A stretch of DNA of 64,000 nt from Adiantum capillus-veneris (Eukaryota > Streptophyta > Polypodiopsida > Polypodiales > Pteridaceae): assembly GCA_014529385.2 (NCBI GenBank), contig CM043953.1, forward strand, positions 71,583,372 through 71,647,371. Direction: 5' to 3'. This document shows, in pieces, positions 46,349-55,608 of the stretch (position 1 is its first letter; each line of letters opens with the position of its first letter). The translations under genes and the position numbers were made by a program. Under the pieces are notes generated by a model. It was not told the DNA's origin, did no database searches, and worked only from the letters and a program-made list of their open reading frames with translations.

Positions 46349-46840
46349 TTGACCTACAGTGAAGGAATCATGGGGGGAAAATATAAGCAGTCTTGCATTT
46401 TTTGTGGGAAAAATGATCATAAATGGCAAAAATGGTGCAATAAGCTGCCGTCACAATGTGATCACGAAGACCATAAAGCGCGACATTGCTCATTGGCAAT
46501 ATTGGAGAAATTTTACATTTTGGAGCATGACATTGCACACAAAAAATTTCATAAACCCAAAGCATGGGTTGACGATTTTGTTGATGCAATAAAGGAAGCA
46601 TATGTATTGTTTTACAAGCATGGAGGGGAAATACACAAAGAATATTTGCATTTGAGTCTCATTAAAGATTTGCAAAATAACACTCAAAATTTTCACAAGT
46701 TGCTTCATAAACACAAATTTCTTAAAAAATTGTTGAGAGCATGGCATATTGTAGCTATTGAGGGAGTAAATGATTACCCAAGTAATGAGACAACCGTGAT
46801 GAACATGGGAATGGTAGGAATGGAATGGAGATTGGAGTGA
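46349..46840 (+). CDS. Unknown His/Cys-rich protein, 163 aa
   Basis: I do not recognise the family. The N-terminal third has CIFCGKNDHKWQKWC (a CX2CX4HX5C motif, one residue longer than a retroviral knuckle), followed by CDHEDHKARHC, which looks like a second, incomplete knuckle. The rest is Lys/His/Leu-rich and probably helical (IHKEYLHLSLIKDLQNN, then FHKLLHKHKFLKKLL). It sits in the insert between direct repeats inside copia C. It could be the gag-like gene of a non-autonomous element, or a captured host exon. It is AT-rich like its surroundings. Expression is unknown. Confidence 0.35.
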   Translation: MTYSEGIMGGKYKQSCIFCGKNDHKWQKWCNKLPSQCDHEDHKARHCSLAILEKFYILEHDIAHKKFHKPKAWVDDFVDAIKEAYVLFYKHGGEIHKEYLHLSLIKDLQNNTQNFHKLLHKHKFLKKLLRAWHIVAIEGVNDYPSNETTVMNMGMVGMEWRLE

Positions 46841-47050
46841 AGAGAGAGGACCCTATGAGCCAAGAGAGCCAAGGAGAGTCCCCAAGTAACCCCATACTCA
46901 CATCTTGCACCATCAACCAAAGCATTGTGTGTCAAATTTCACCTATTTTTTTAATGGAGAATTGCATAATTTTGATGTCTTAAATGATGGTAACATGGGT
47001 TTGTTTGTTGATTAACATGAGATGAATCGGGAAATGATTGCAACTCTAAA

Positions 47051-47392
47051 GTGAATGACTACTTTGAGGAGCTTTGTGATGAAACATTGAAGAAAAATCA
47101 TGGACTCTCACTTCTTGATGATGAAGAAAATGATTTCATCAACACCTTTGTGAATTCTCTCACATTGAAAGAAGATTTTTGTGTCACACATGATGTTAAA
47201 ATGGTGTATCTTTACCTGATGGGTTCCCAGCCTTGGCATGTTGCTAATAAATGGTGCACTTGTATTCACACTTTTGGTGAGAAGGCACACTATACCCAGT
47301 TTGGTGATTGTAATGCAATGGATAGCTTTAGGAAGTGTATTTGTGCATCTTGGATTAAGTTCCATGCACTGCACTATTCATTTTCTAAATAA
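47051..47392 (+). CDS. Unknown 113-aa frame in the same insert
   Basis: An acidic start (MNDYFEELCDETLKK) is followed by LDDEENDFINTFVNSL and a Cys-containing tail (KWCTCIHTF, FRKCICASW). No known domain is recognised. It lies 210 bp downstream of the 163-aa frame on the same strand, so both may derive from one gene. Low confidence that it is expressed. Confidence 0.25.
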   Translation: MNDYFEELCDETLKKNHGLSLLDDEENDFINTFVNSLTLKEDFCVTHDVKMVYLYLMGSQPWHVANKWCTCIHTFGEKAHYTQFGDCNAMDSFRKCICASWIKFHALHYSFSK

Positions 47393-47623
47393 TTAGGGGT
47401 AAAAATGGTGGTGTTTCATGTCTATTATAGTGTATATGTGTACCTTGGAGTAGACTCCAGGTAGTGCACTTTGCATCATGACATTCTATGAGCACTAAGT
47501 TTTTGGAACAAGGGATTTTGTAGAATTTGAGTTCGAATTTTGGGAAAATTCTCCCACTAGGTGTGCTAGGTCTTGAACCGCATTGTGGAAGAATCAAGTA
47601 AATGAGAGTTTCTTGTGTTTATT

Positions 47624-47626
<3 letters not shown>

Positions 47627-47667
<41 letters not shown>
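47627..47667. repeat. (TC)n microsatellite, about 41 bp
   Basis: Ends just before TAACA at the right edge of the insert. Confidence 0.95.
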
Positions 47668-47689
47668 ACAATTGCACACATGCCTCAAA

Positions 47690-49595
47690 ATATGAATGAA
47701 TTATATGAGTCTTTCATGATGGACAAGCAACAAAGGAAGGTATTTCCACGAGAGACCAATAATCAAGCATAGTCTCTTCTAGAGTTGGTACATGTGGATC
47801 TCTATGGTAAATTTCTACTTCTACTTTGGGTGGATCTTTTTATTATTTGTTGTTAGTTGATGGATTTAGTAGAAAGATGTGGGCATGTTTCATTAGTGAG
47901 AAGTCTAAGGATTTTGGAAAATTTAAAGTGTGGCATAAGCTTGTAGAAAATGAGATAGGAAAGAAGGTTAAGAAAATTTGTACAAATAGAGGAGGATAAT
48001 TCATTTCAAATGAATTCAACAACTACTACAATGAGCATGGGATTATGCATCACCTTACTATTGTTTATACACCACAATAGAATGAAGTTGTGGAATTTTG
48101 CAATCAGACTTTGGTAGAGATGGCATGATGCATACTCAAAACCAAGGATATGCTCGATTTCTTTTGGGTTATAGCAGTAAGTACAATAATTTATATTCTT
48201 GATCAAAGCTACACAAAGGTTTCGAAAGGCAGAAGACCTCAAGAAGCCTATTTGGGTAAGAAACCTTCAATCATGCATTTTATAACTTTTAAGTGTTTTT
48301 GTTATCCACATGTTGGTGATTCCAAAACAACACAATTAGAATAAAAGCAAACGGTGTGTATTTCTAGGATATAGTGAAGAGATTAAGGCATACATACTCT
48401 ATTATCCATAGGCAAAGAAGATACTCACTTTTTGCAAGGTGGTATTTGAAGAAGGGCCACATATAGTGGAGAAAAAAAGTTAATCCGCTTTCTCATGAAA
48501 CGAAGAAATAACCCAACTTCTGCGAAATCAAAGTCGGGTAAAAATTGAGGAGGAGGATTTTTCTAATGATGACAACTAAAACAAAACTAAAAAACATGTT
48601 GTAGCATCATAAGAGAAGCCACTAGTAAAGTGGTTCAACAATTCTTTGATTATCAAAACCCTCATGTTCACAATCCTCGTGAAGAAGAGGACTATTTGCA
48701 AAGGTCAAAGAGAATAGAAAAGAAAAAATGAGCCTTTGAACACATCATCAACATGGCTCTAATGACTAAACTTGTGGGCTCTGTAAAGGAGCCATCTTCT
48801 GTTGAAGAGGCCATCGCTAATCCAAAGTAGAAAGAGGCAATGTAGTCAAAGTATGGCAGCATAACAAAGAATGACACACAAAAAATAGTGGATTGGCCAC
48901 CAAGGAAGACGGTCATTGATACCAAATGGTTTTACAAAATCAAACACAAGACTGATGGCTTATTGAAAAAGTACAAAGAAAGGTCAATAGCATGAGGTTT
49001 TTCACAAATTTAAGGGTTTGATATAAGTGAAACCTTTTCTCCCACATCTTGAATGATCACTATTTGCCTTGTACTTGCTCTTATGGCTATCTTTTGTTGG
49101 GATGTTTCCAAATGGATATAGTATTGTCTTTTTTATTTGACTTATCAACGAGGAGTTTTATGTAGAGTATCCACTAGGGTATAAGTCGCTATATTCAAAA
49201 GGGAAGGTATGTAGGCTGAAAAGTCTTTATATGGCCTAAAGAAATCACCAAGAGCATGGTATATTAGAGTAGATAGGTTTTTGAAAATTTTGTCTTTAAA
49301 AAAGGTGCTTTTGATGCAAATTTTTATGTCTAAGAGTGAACAAAAAGCAATCCATTATTATCCTCTATGTAGATGACTTAATTATCACATGTGATCATGA
49401 ATAGCTCATTCAAAAAACTCAAAAGTGTTTGCACTCCAAGTTTGAAATTACGAACTTGAGAATTTTACATTATTGTTTGGGGACTGAGGTTTGGCAATCC
49501 ACAAAGGGCATCTTCATCTCTCAGCAAAAGTGCGAAACGGAAATTCTAAAAGCATTTGGGATGATAGATTGTATAATTGTGAGCATGGTAGATGG
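47690..49595 (+). pseudogene. pol: Copia C integrase and RT remnant
   Basis: Integrase core pieces (LVHVDLYGKF, LLVDGFSRKMWACF, then RGG at the second Asp region with a stop) lie at 47770-48480. RT begins near 48760 (KEAM, then NDTQKIVDWPPRK, DTKWFYKIKHKTDG). It continues through LYVDDLI (about 49366-49386) to LHYCLGTEVWQ, GIFISQQKCETEILKAFGM. Many stops and frame changes are present. RNase H is missing. Confidence 0.75.
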
Positions 49596-49604
49596 AACAT
49601 GTTC

Positions 49605-50415
49605 CTCACATAGACATAGGAAAATCCAAAGCATAGGTAGGGCTCTTGGGAATCAATTTTATCTCCTCATATTACTAAATAGTTCCCAAAAAAAAACCAT
49701 AGATAATCATTATACAACATGCTACAAAGAGACTCATATATAGATTGAAAGTCAACGTGTCTTTGTCACATTTTATGATATTCATTAATCATGAATGTTA
49801 CATATATTCTTAGCATTAACTTTGTACTCTATGATGGAAATAATGAGTACTAATGTACTAAAGCCTTATTCTTTGTGCTAACAATTAAGAAACAAAGAGG
49901 GATCATATCTGGTACCTTAGCAAGAGGGATTCCTTAGTCTAGTGCATGCTCCTCTTGCCACCTTTTGAAGCTGAGAAGCAAGGAAGCTTTCGATATGATC
50001 GCTGAGAGATGTGGATGGTAAGGACTTAGCACGCCACTTTGCTTCATCAATATTGATTGGTTCCGCCATTATGGTACTTTCTTGCTCTCTATGTGAGAGG
50101 CAAAAACTAAGGCAGAGGTATGGGGTGTCGTCCTTGTTCTAGCATGGATTGGAAAGCAGCACAGAGATGTTGTGCTTCTAGGATTGTCAACCTTGGCACT
50201 TAACCCATTGCACAATATATCATGGGACATGCAAAATTTCAAATTAGAATAAAGGAAATCATCACATAATTAGTGAGAAGAAAATACAATACAAGAGCAA
50301 GAAATGGGCCAAAAATTATGTACGTAAGTGGACCTCTTCCTAATATATGATCATCAAGGAATTATTTGAAAAGTATTGACATGCAAACACAAGAAGTTTA
50401 AGCATGAGCCATATG
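49605..50415 (-). repeat. Long inverted repeat, right arm
   Basis: Reverse complement of 39468-40268 with scattered differences and small indels. Its inner edge abuts the copia C RT remnant. On its outer side the unrepeated sequence continues into the 23-residue repeat fragment. Confidence 0.85.
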
Positions 50416-50790
50416 GTAACATCTTGAGTTACTAAGATGTTCTGGATGGATTCTTGTTCTGACCTTATATATGTATTGGAACTTGCATCACCTTCTACTT
50501 CAATAGCATCACTCTTCAAGGTATTCTCCAATGGTTGCAATGAATGGCCTTTAGGAACTTGTAGATTTTTGTCAGCTTCTTCAAGAACGCTCTAGTTGTG
50601 ATGGAGATCCATGGACTCTTTCTCGAAAGGTTTAACAAACTGAAAATCCTTTGTACCAACAATCTCAAGTGAAACTTTGTCAATCGTAATCTCAAAAGGT
50701 TCAATAGCTTGAAAATCCTTTGTACCAACAATGTCAAGTGAAACTTTGTCAACCGCAACATCGTTTTGAAGGACTACAAATTTTAAAGAA
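50340..50790 (-). pseudogene. Gene fragment encoding two 23-residue repeats
   Basis: Read on the minus strand from about 50790, one frame gives two copies of a unit like DKVSLEIVGTKDFQ...PFE, at a 69-bp (23-codon) period (copies around 50711-50755 and 50642-50686). An acidic Ser/Glu-rich tail follows (NTLKSDAIEVEGDASSN, then SEQESIQN). A single TAG follows the second repeat (LHHN-stop). The family is not recognised. The frame overlaps the outer end of the right inverted-repeat arm, so the arm may have been copied from this gene. Confidence 0.4.
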
Positions 50791-51381
50791 CACCTATTGT
50801 TAGCTTTGTCACACTCTTAAAAGAGAACTAGAGAGTATCCAAAATAAAAAATTTGATATCTGAGAAAATATTAAATAGAGTTTTGAGAATATATTTAATA
50901 ATACCAAGGATAACATTGCAATAGATCTTGTAGAAATTTAAGGACCATCCGAATCCTGGCCATGGGGTGCTCTTTGTGTTATTTAGAATCCCAATGACCC
51001 TAAGGCCATAGGGTCATAAGGTGCATTAACAAAGACGCTTTACATAAGGACCTATGCCACCCAATGACCCATGCCATACTCCCATGGGTATACATAAAAA
51101 AGCTATTTTGATGGTGATTTTTTTCTTTCCGTTCATTTTGCATGTAGATTGAGAGGTCTTCCACGTATCTTTCCTCCCACGACATCGCCTACATTGTCAT
51201 CCCTTACTACTACATCGCCGCCCCCTTGCTTGACCTCTTTCATAGCACCTCTCACTACAACAACATTCCCTCCCCCAACTTCTCTACCATTAACAACAAT
51301 ACACAGATAATCATTTATTTGGTTTTGGTTGTTTAAATCTCATTTCATGGAATAACTAGAGAAGGTTTGAATTAGAGAAAG
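50791..51381. other. No recognisable feature
   Basis: It contains an isolated CCCTAAGGCCATAGGG near-palindrome at 50998-51013, which resembles the palindromic repeat further right. Confidence 0.5.
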
Positions 51382-51867
51382 ACTAAATTACGTTGAAACA
51401 AACACCTCTTTACATAGAGAAACCTCTTTACACATAAACAAATACCTGGTTGCATAAGAAAACTATCTACACAAAAGCAAAAACCTATTCACACATACAC
51501 AATAACCTGTTTACATAGAAAACATTCTTTAAACAAAAGCAAGAACTTGTTTACTTACAATAGAAAAACCTAATTACACAGATTTGAAATAATATGTTCA
51601 CATATGTTTTTCAAACATACGAGAAGTACTAAATTACGTTGAAACAAAAATTTGTTTACATAGAGAAACATCTTTACACATAAACAAAAACGTGGTTGCA
51701 TAAGAAAACTATCTACACAAAAGCAAAAACCTATTCACACATAAACAATAACCTGTTTACATAGAAAACATTCTTTAAACAAAAGCAAGAACCTGCTTAC
51801 TTACAATAGAAAATCTTAATTACACAAATTTGAAATAATCTGTTCACATATGTTTTTCAAACATATC
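51382..51867. repeat. 246-bp tandem duplication
   Basis: Units 51382-51627 and 51628-51867 begin ACTAAATTACGTTGAAAC. Each is itself made of AT-rich sub-repeats around the theme AAACCT(A/G)TTTACA(C/T)A. Confidence 0.9.
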
Positions 51868-53145
51868 TGCATCTGAGTGAAAAAGCAGCGCCTTGTTGTT
51901 GCAAAAAGAGAAGCACCGCTTTTGAAGGGGCGACACCGACTGCGTAGGAGCAACAGGGACCTCAAATCTGGGAGGAGGAAGAGCAGCAAGAGGCAATGAG
52001 GGAGTGTGTAGGGGGCCGAGAGGGAGTGACGACATAGATGGACTATGCAAGAAGGCCAAGAGAGAGAGTGGTGACTGAGATGGACTGTGCAGGCGAATAG
52101 AGAATGGTGACTCAGAGAGAGTGTGTAGGGGGTCAAGAGGTAGTGTGCAGGTCGAGCGGCCGGTGGCAACAGGTGGGAGAGAGCACGACAGTTGCAATGG
52201 CGGTGATAGAGAGAGAGTAGCGATGGAATGTAGGTAATGAGATAGAGACAGATACAGAGAGTGCGTTTGTGTGTGTGTGTGGTAGAGAGAGAAAGAAAGA
52301 GATAAGCTTGAAACTCTAAAGCTTTAATTAAAAGAACCTAACTTTGAATTTCAAACTTTGCATTTCAAGTTAAGTTTTTGAGGCGCTCGAGGCGTTTCTC
52401 ACGGCCAGACCCATATCATCACTTTTGAAATCGTGAGGCGATTCCACAAAAAAAAAAGTACATAATTTTTCCAAAATTTTGATGCAAAATTTTGCTAGTG
52501 TTATTATCTCGCTGTGGCAAGTGGAACGATACCCATGGTCAATTTTGGTGTCTCAAGACCCAATTTCCCATTCTGAAAAATATATTAAAATTTAATAATT
52601 TTCTCTCGAAAAAAGTGTGCTATTTTTTGGTGCAGTATTGACCAAGGGACTTGAAAACTCATTTTGGACAAGTTTGGGGTAAGCAAAAAATAAATAAACT
52701 AATTTTCTTTTCAAAAAATTAGCTTTTTTTTCTGCACGTGCAATTGCACACTTGTTGCACGTGTTTTGAAAGTGTGAGCCTACGTGCAACATACACATAT
52801 TTATAAAAATAGTATTTGAATCAGTGGGCATATACTAGAATGGGCTGGAAAGGTGCTGATGCACCTTTGCGGAAAGGTTTGTAAAGGTGCACATATGCAA
52901 AAATGCGGTCACACATTTGATCATGCGATACGTGCGTACTGCCTTTTTTCTGTCCTTTCAAAGACGTAAACATATCATATGGATGTACATCCACATGATT
53001 AATTGAGACAAGGGCCCTAGATATAATAAATGGCAATGGATGCACCACATGGCATAGGATCAATGGATGTGGATGCGCCACATGGCACATCGTGCGGCTC
53101 AAACATACCCCCTTATGTGATGGCGGGCTCTAGATTTTTGAAATC
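51868..53145. other. Anonymous region
   Basis: Long minus-strand frames at 51816-52197 are low-complexity Leu/Ser/His/Pro sequence in overlapping phases and show no domain. I see no gene here. Confidence 0.5.
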
Positions 53146-53600
53146 ACTATATATAGCACCCTATGGCCCAAAGTCCATAGGATGTATTTATAGCTCACCA
53201 CAAAACACAAATAGAAAATATCGTGTGGTCATAAATCCATAAGATCTATATATACTTAGCTAGAAACATGAACATATAGCATCCTATGGCCTTTGGTCCA
53301 TAGGATGTTTATATACTCATAATGAAAACCTACATGTTTGCTCATCGTGAATCACCTACATATAGCAACCTATGACCCTAAGTCCATAGGATGTATACAA
53401 AATCATAGTGAAACACCTACTTGTAGTACCCTATGGCCCTAAGGCCATAGGATGTATACATACTCATATAGCATCCTATGTCCCTTAGGCCATAGGATGT
53501 ATACATACTCATCGTGAACCACCTACATATAGGATCCTATGGCCTTAAGGCCATAGGATGTGTACATAAGCATCTTGAAACAGCTACATATAGCATCTTA
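53146..53600. repeat. Palindromic tandem repeat array, left part
   Basis: About eight diverged units of roughly 55-70 bp, each containing the theme CCTATGGCC-CTAA-GGCCATAGG, then a spacer like ATGTATACATACTCATCGTGAAACACCTACATATAG. One unit is a perfect 26-bp palindrome (53534-53559; core CTATGGCCTTAAGGCCATAG). The array is cut at 53600 by the Gypsy-2 insertion and resumes at 62506. Confidence 0.9.
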
Positions 53601-55191
53601 TGTCATAATAATCAATATCTAATTCTCCTAAATGATTTTCTCATATTAAACTGATCATTTAATGTGGGGAAGTGCCAAGGGAGAAAAAGCTAGAATATTG
53701 GTTAAGTTAGCAGACCGGCCACAGTAGGGATCCAAAGGAGGGAAAATAGGGATCCAAAGGGGGGGCCATCTGCAAAAGAGCCATGTGAAACAATGGGCCA
53801 AAAAGACCCTAAGGTTCAGCCCATTAAGACTTCCAAAATGCTAAGGTTCCAAAATTCAAAGGTTGTGTCCAAAGGTCAACCCTAGGGAAAATTGGATGCT
53901 TAGTGTGTGCCCTAAAAGTCTTGGCATATCCCTACATGGGAGGGGGCGAGCCCCAAAGCTAGGGGATGAGAGAGAAAGCCACACACACACACACAGGCTC
54001 CCTTTACACAAAGGGAATGAGGGACACATGTCAGCTCCCTAGGCCAGATGCCCACAAGGTGTGCCCAATTCCTATTGGAAGACCCTTGAAGTGGACCAAT
54101 GAGAATTAAGCTAGAGTAAATCTAGTTTAATTAATTTAAAAACATTTAATAAAAGAAACCAATAAGAATTAAGTGTCCTAGAAGACTATTGGGCAGTCTC
54201 TCAAGGGGTCCAATGAGCATTCAGGAGCCCCATGGCTTGCCCGATTCCTATTGGCCAGGAGGCAAAGGGGTCCAATGAGAGTTTAGTTTAATTATTTAAT
54301 TACCTAAAGCTCTCACAAAAGGGGAAAGGGGGACACATGTCAGAAGGCTATCACTTATGCTGCTTAATCCCTATTGGCTTGACCTGGGGAGGTCCAATGA
54401 GGCAAAAGCCAGACTTATTTAGCAGCTAGGGCTCGCCCAAGAGAGGGGGGGGGGCTGATTTTTGTTTGGCATTGACACACACACTCTCACACTTGACCAT
54501 GTGTGAAGGGAAAATACTCTATCTCCTCCCAAGCTTTAATGGAGAACTCATCACCTACTCCAAGCTTGTGAGATAGAAGCCTACATCAACACTCTCTTGG
54601 CATGTGGATGCAAATCCAACCAAGAGCCAAGCTTCAATGCATGCTCATCTTCTCTACCAAGCTAATTACTAAGCTAAGCTATGCTAATATGAGTGATTAT
54701 GTGAGGAGATGTACTTCTTTCTCGTAAGATACTTCTTTTTCCTCTCAATCTACTCTCATACCCTGCTAGCTCTCACCATCTTCGAAGGTGTGTGAGGTCT
54801 TGGGTCTGAGAACGGGGATAATTCAAGTTGTGTTTGATTAAGTGTTTTGCTTGGTGTATGAAGCTTCCATCTTCATTGCACTAGCTAGTCTTGAAGGAAC
54901 ACAAAGAATTGTATTGTACAATGTCTCTCTTGATGGGAGAAACCATAATACAAAGCCTTTTGGAGGGGGGACCGGCTCCATGCAAATCCGGTCCTCAACT
55001 GTTGTCAATAGCTTAATTGCTCTCTCTTTTGAAAGTATTGTCGATGCTATCTAACTAGGTGTTATGCTTTTTGTTGCTCTCTCCACCCAAGCACTCTTGT
55101 AAATCTCATTAGGAATCAACTCTAATGAAATGCCCACTATGTTCATGCTAAATTCCGCTACACAAAAGATTTTAGGCCATTAAATGTTACA
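53601..55191 (+). repeat. Gypsy-2 5' LTR (1591 bp)
   Basis: It runs TGTCATAATAATC...AAATGTTACA. It is identical to the 3' LTR except at four positions: the GTC(A/T)GAAGG, TTATG(C/T)TGC, GGCTC(G/A)CCC and TTAATT(G/T)CTC sites. The extra length over Gypsy-1 LTRs is a CCAAT/ATTGG-rich block. Confidence 0.97.
54071..54398 (+). promoter_or_regulatory. Four inverted CCAAT-box pairs in the Gypsy-2 U3
   Basis: CTATTGG is followed 16-28 bp later by CCAATGAG four times: 54072/54096, 54186/54210, 54248/54272 and 54371/54394. CCAAT boxes are NF-Y binding sites in plants; the regular inverted spacing upstream of the LTR transcribed region suggests promoter or enhancer repeats. Function is inferred. The block is present in both LTRs. 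Confidence 0.5.
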
Positions 55192-55192
55192 T

Positions 55193-55204
55193 TGGTATCA
55201 GAGC
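55193..55204 (+). promoter_or_regulatory. Gypsy-2 primer binding site
   Basis: TGGTATCAGAGC, one base after the LTR; perfect tRNA-iMet PBS. An untranslated leader of 404 bp follows. Confidence 0.96.
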
Positions 55205-55608
55205 TCAAGGTTTCTCTTTTCTTGCTCAAGAAGGGAGGTCCTCAAGCTAGCTACAAATGGTTGGTATTATTAATTGCCTGTGAGTAAGTAGAATAGGGAT
55301 TTTTCAACCTTGCAGTGCGCCTGCCTTTGTGCAGTTAACGGGGCATCACCGTCGAGAGCTATGGTCTTAATAGTGGAGTCCTACGGGGCTTGCCTACGGC
55401 TTAACCACTATTGAGCTATTAGAAGCTTGACAGGAGCAGGTGCTGTTTTGGTGTCGAAAGACCCTCTCTTCTATTCCTTGCAATTAATGGTATTCGAGCC
55501 GCGGGTACAGTAGCTTGAGTGCTTTTTCTAAAGGGGTAAAGAGGAGTAGCAACTAGGGCTTGAAGTGCCAAAGTACACCTAAAAAGTTTACACCTAAAAG
55601 TTGTTAGA

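Larger units (their letters stand above)
45337..47680. mobile_element. Insert inside copia C, possibly a non-autonomous LTR element
   Basis: The insert begins TGTTGTTGAACCG and ends TCTCTAACA, and carries a shared 45-50 bp block (GGAAGAATCAAGTAAATGAGA...TTGGTCTCTCT) near both ends (45466-45516 and 47587-47632). That is what one would see at the R/U5 parts of two diverged LTRs. No PBS or pol was found, and a convincing target-site duplication was not found. It contains the two unknown frames at 46349-46840 and 47051-47392. Confidence 0.35.
44290..49600 (+). mobile_element. Copia C: degenerate Ty1/copia remnant with a 2.3-kb insert
   Basis: Gag, knuckle, protease and the start of the integrase zinc region occupy 44312-45340. 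Integrase and RT resume at about 47690 and run to 49595. The interval 45340-47680 interrupts the integrase between LWHEIFGHLS and the DKQQRKVFP segment. No LTR of copia C itself was identified; the 3' side ends at the inverted-repeat arm. This is the most decayed copia copy in the window. Confidence 0.75.

Noticed and set aside
51816-52197. Overlapping minus-strand Leu/His/Ser-rich frames
   Set aside because: Low complexity, open in two phases at once, with no recognisable motif.
53956-53995. Possible CRISPR-like or other regular spacer array in LTR repeats
   Set aside because: The repeats are short CA runs and CCAAT pairs in a plant LTR; no CRISPR structure exists.
54842-55054. 70-aa frame inside both Gypsy-2 LTRs
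   Set aside because: It lies in the LTR and is repeated at 62156-62368; no sign of coding constraint, so treated as LTR sequence.
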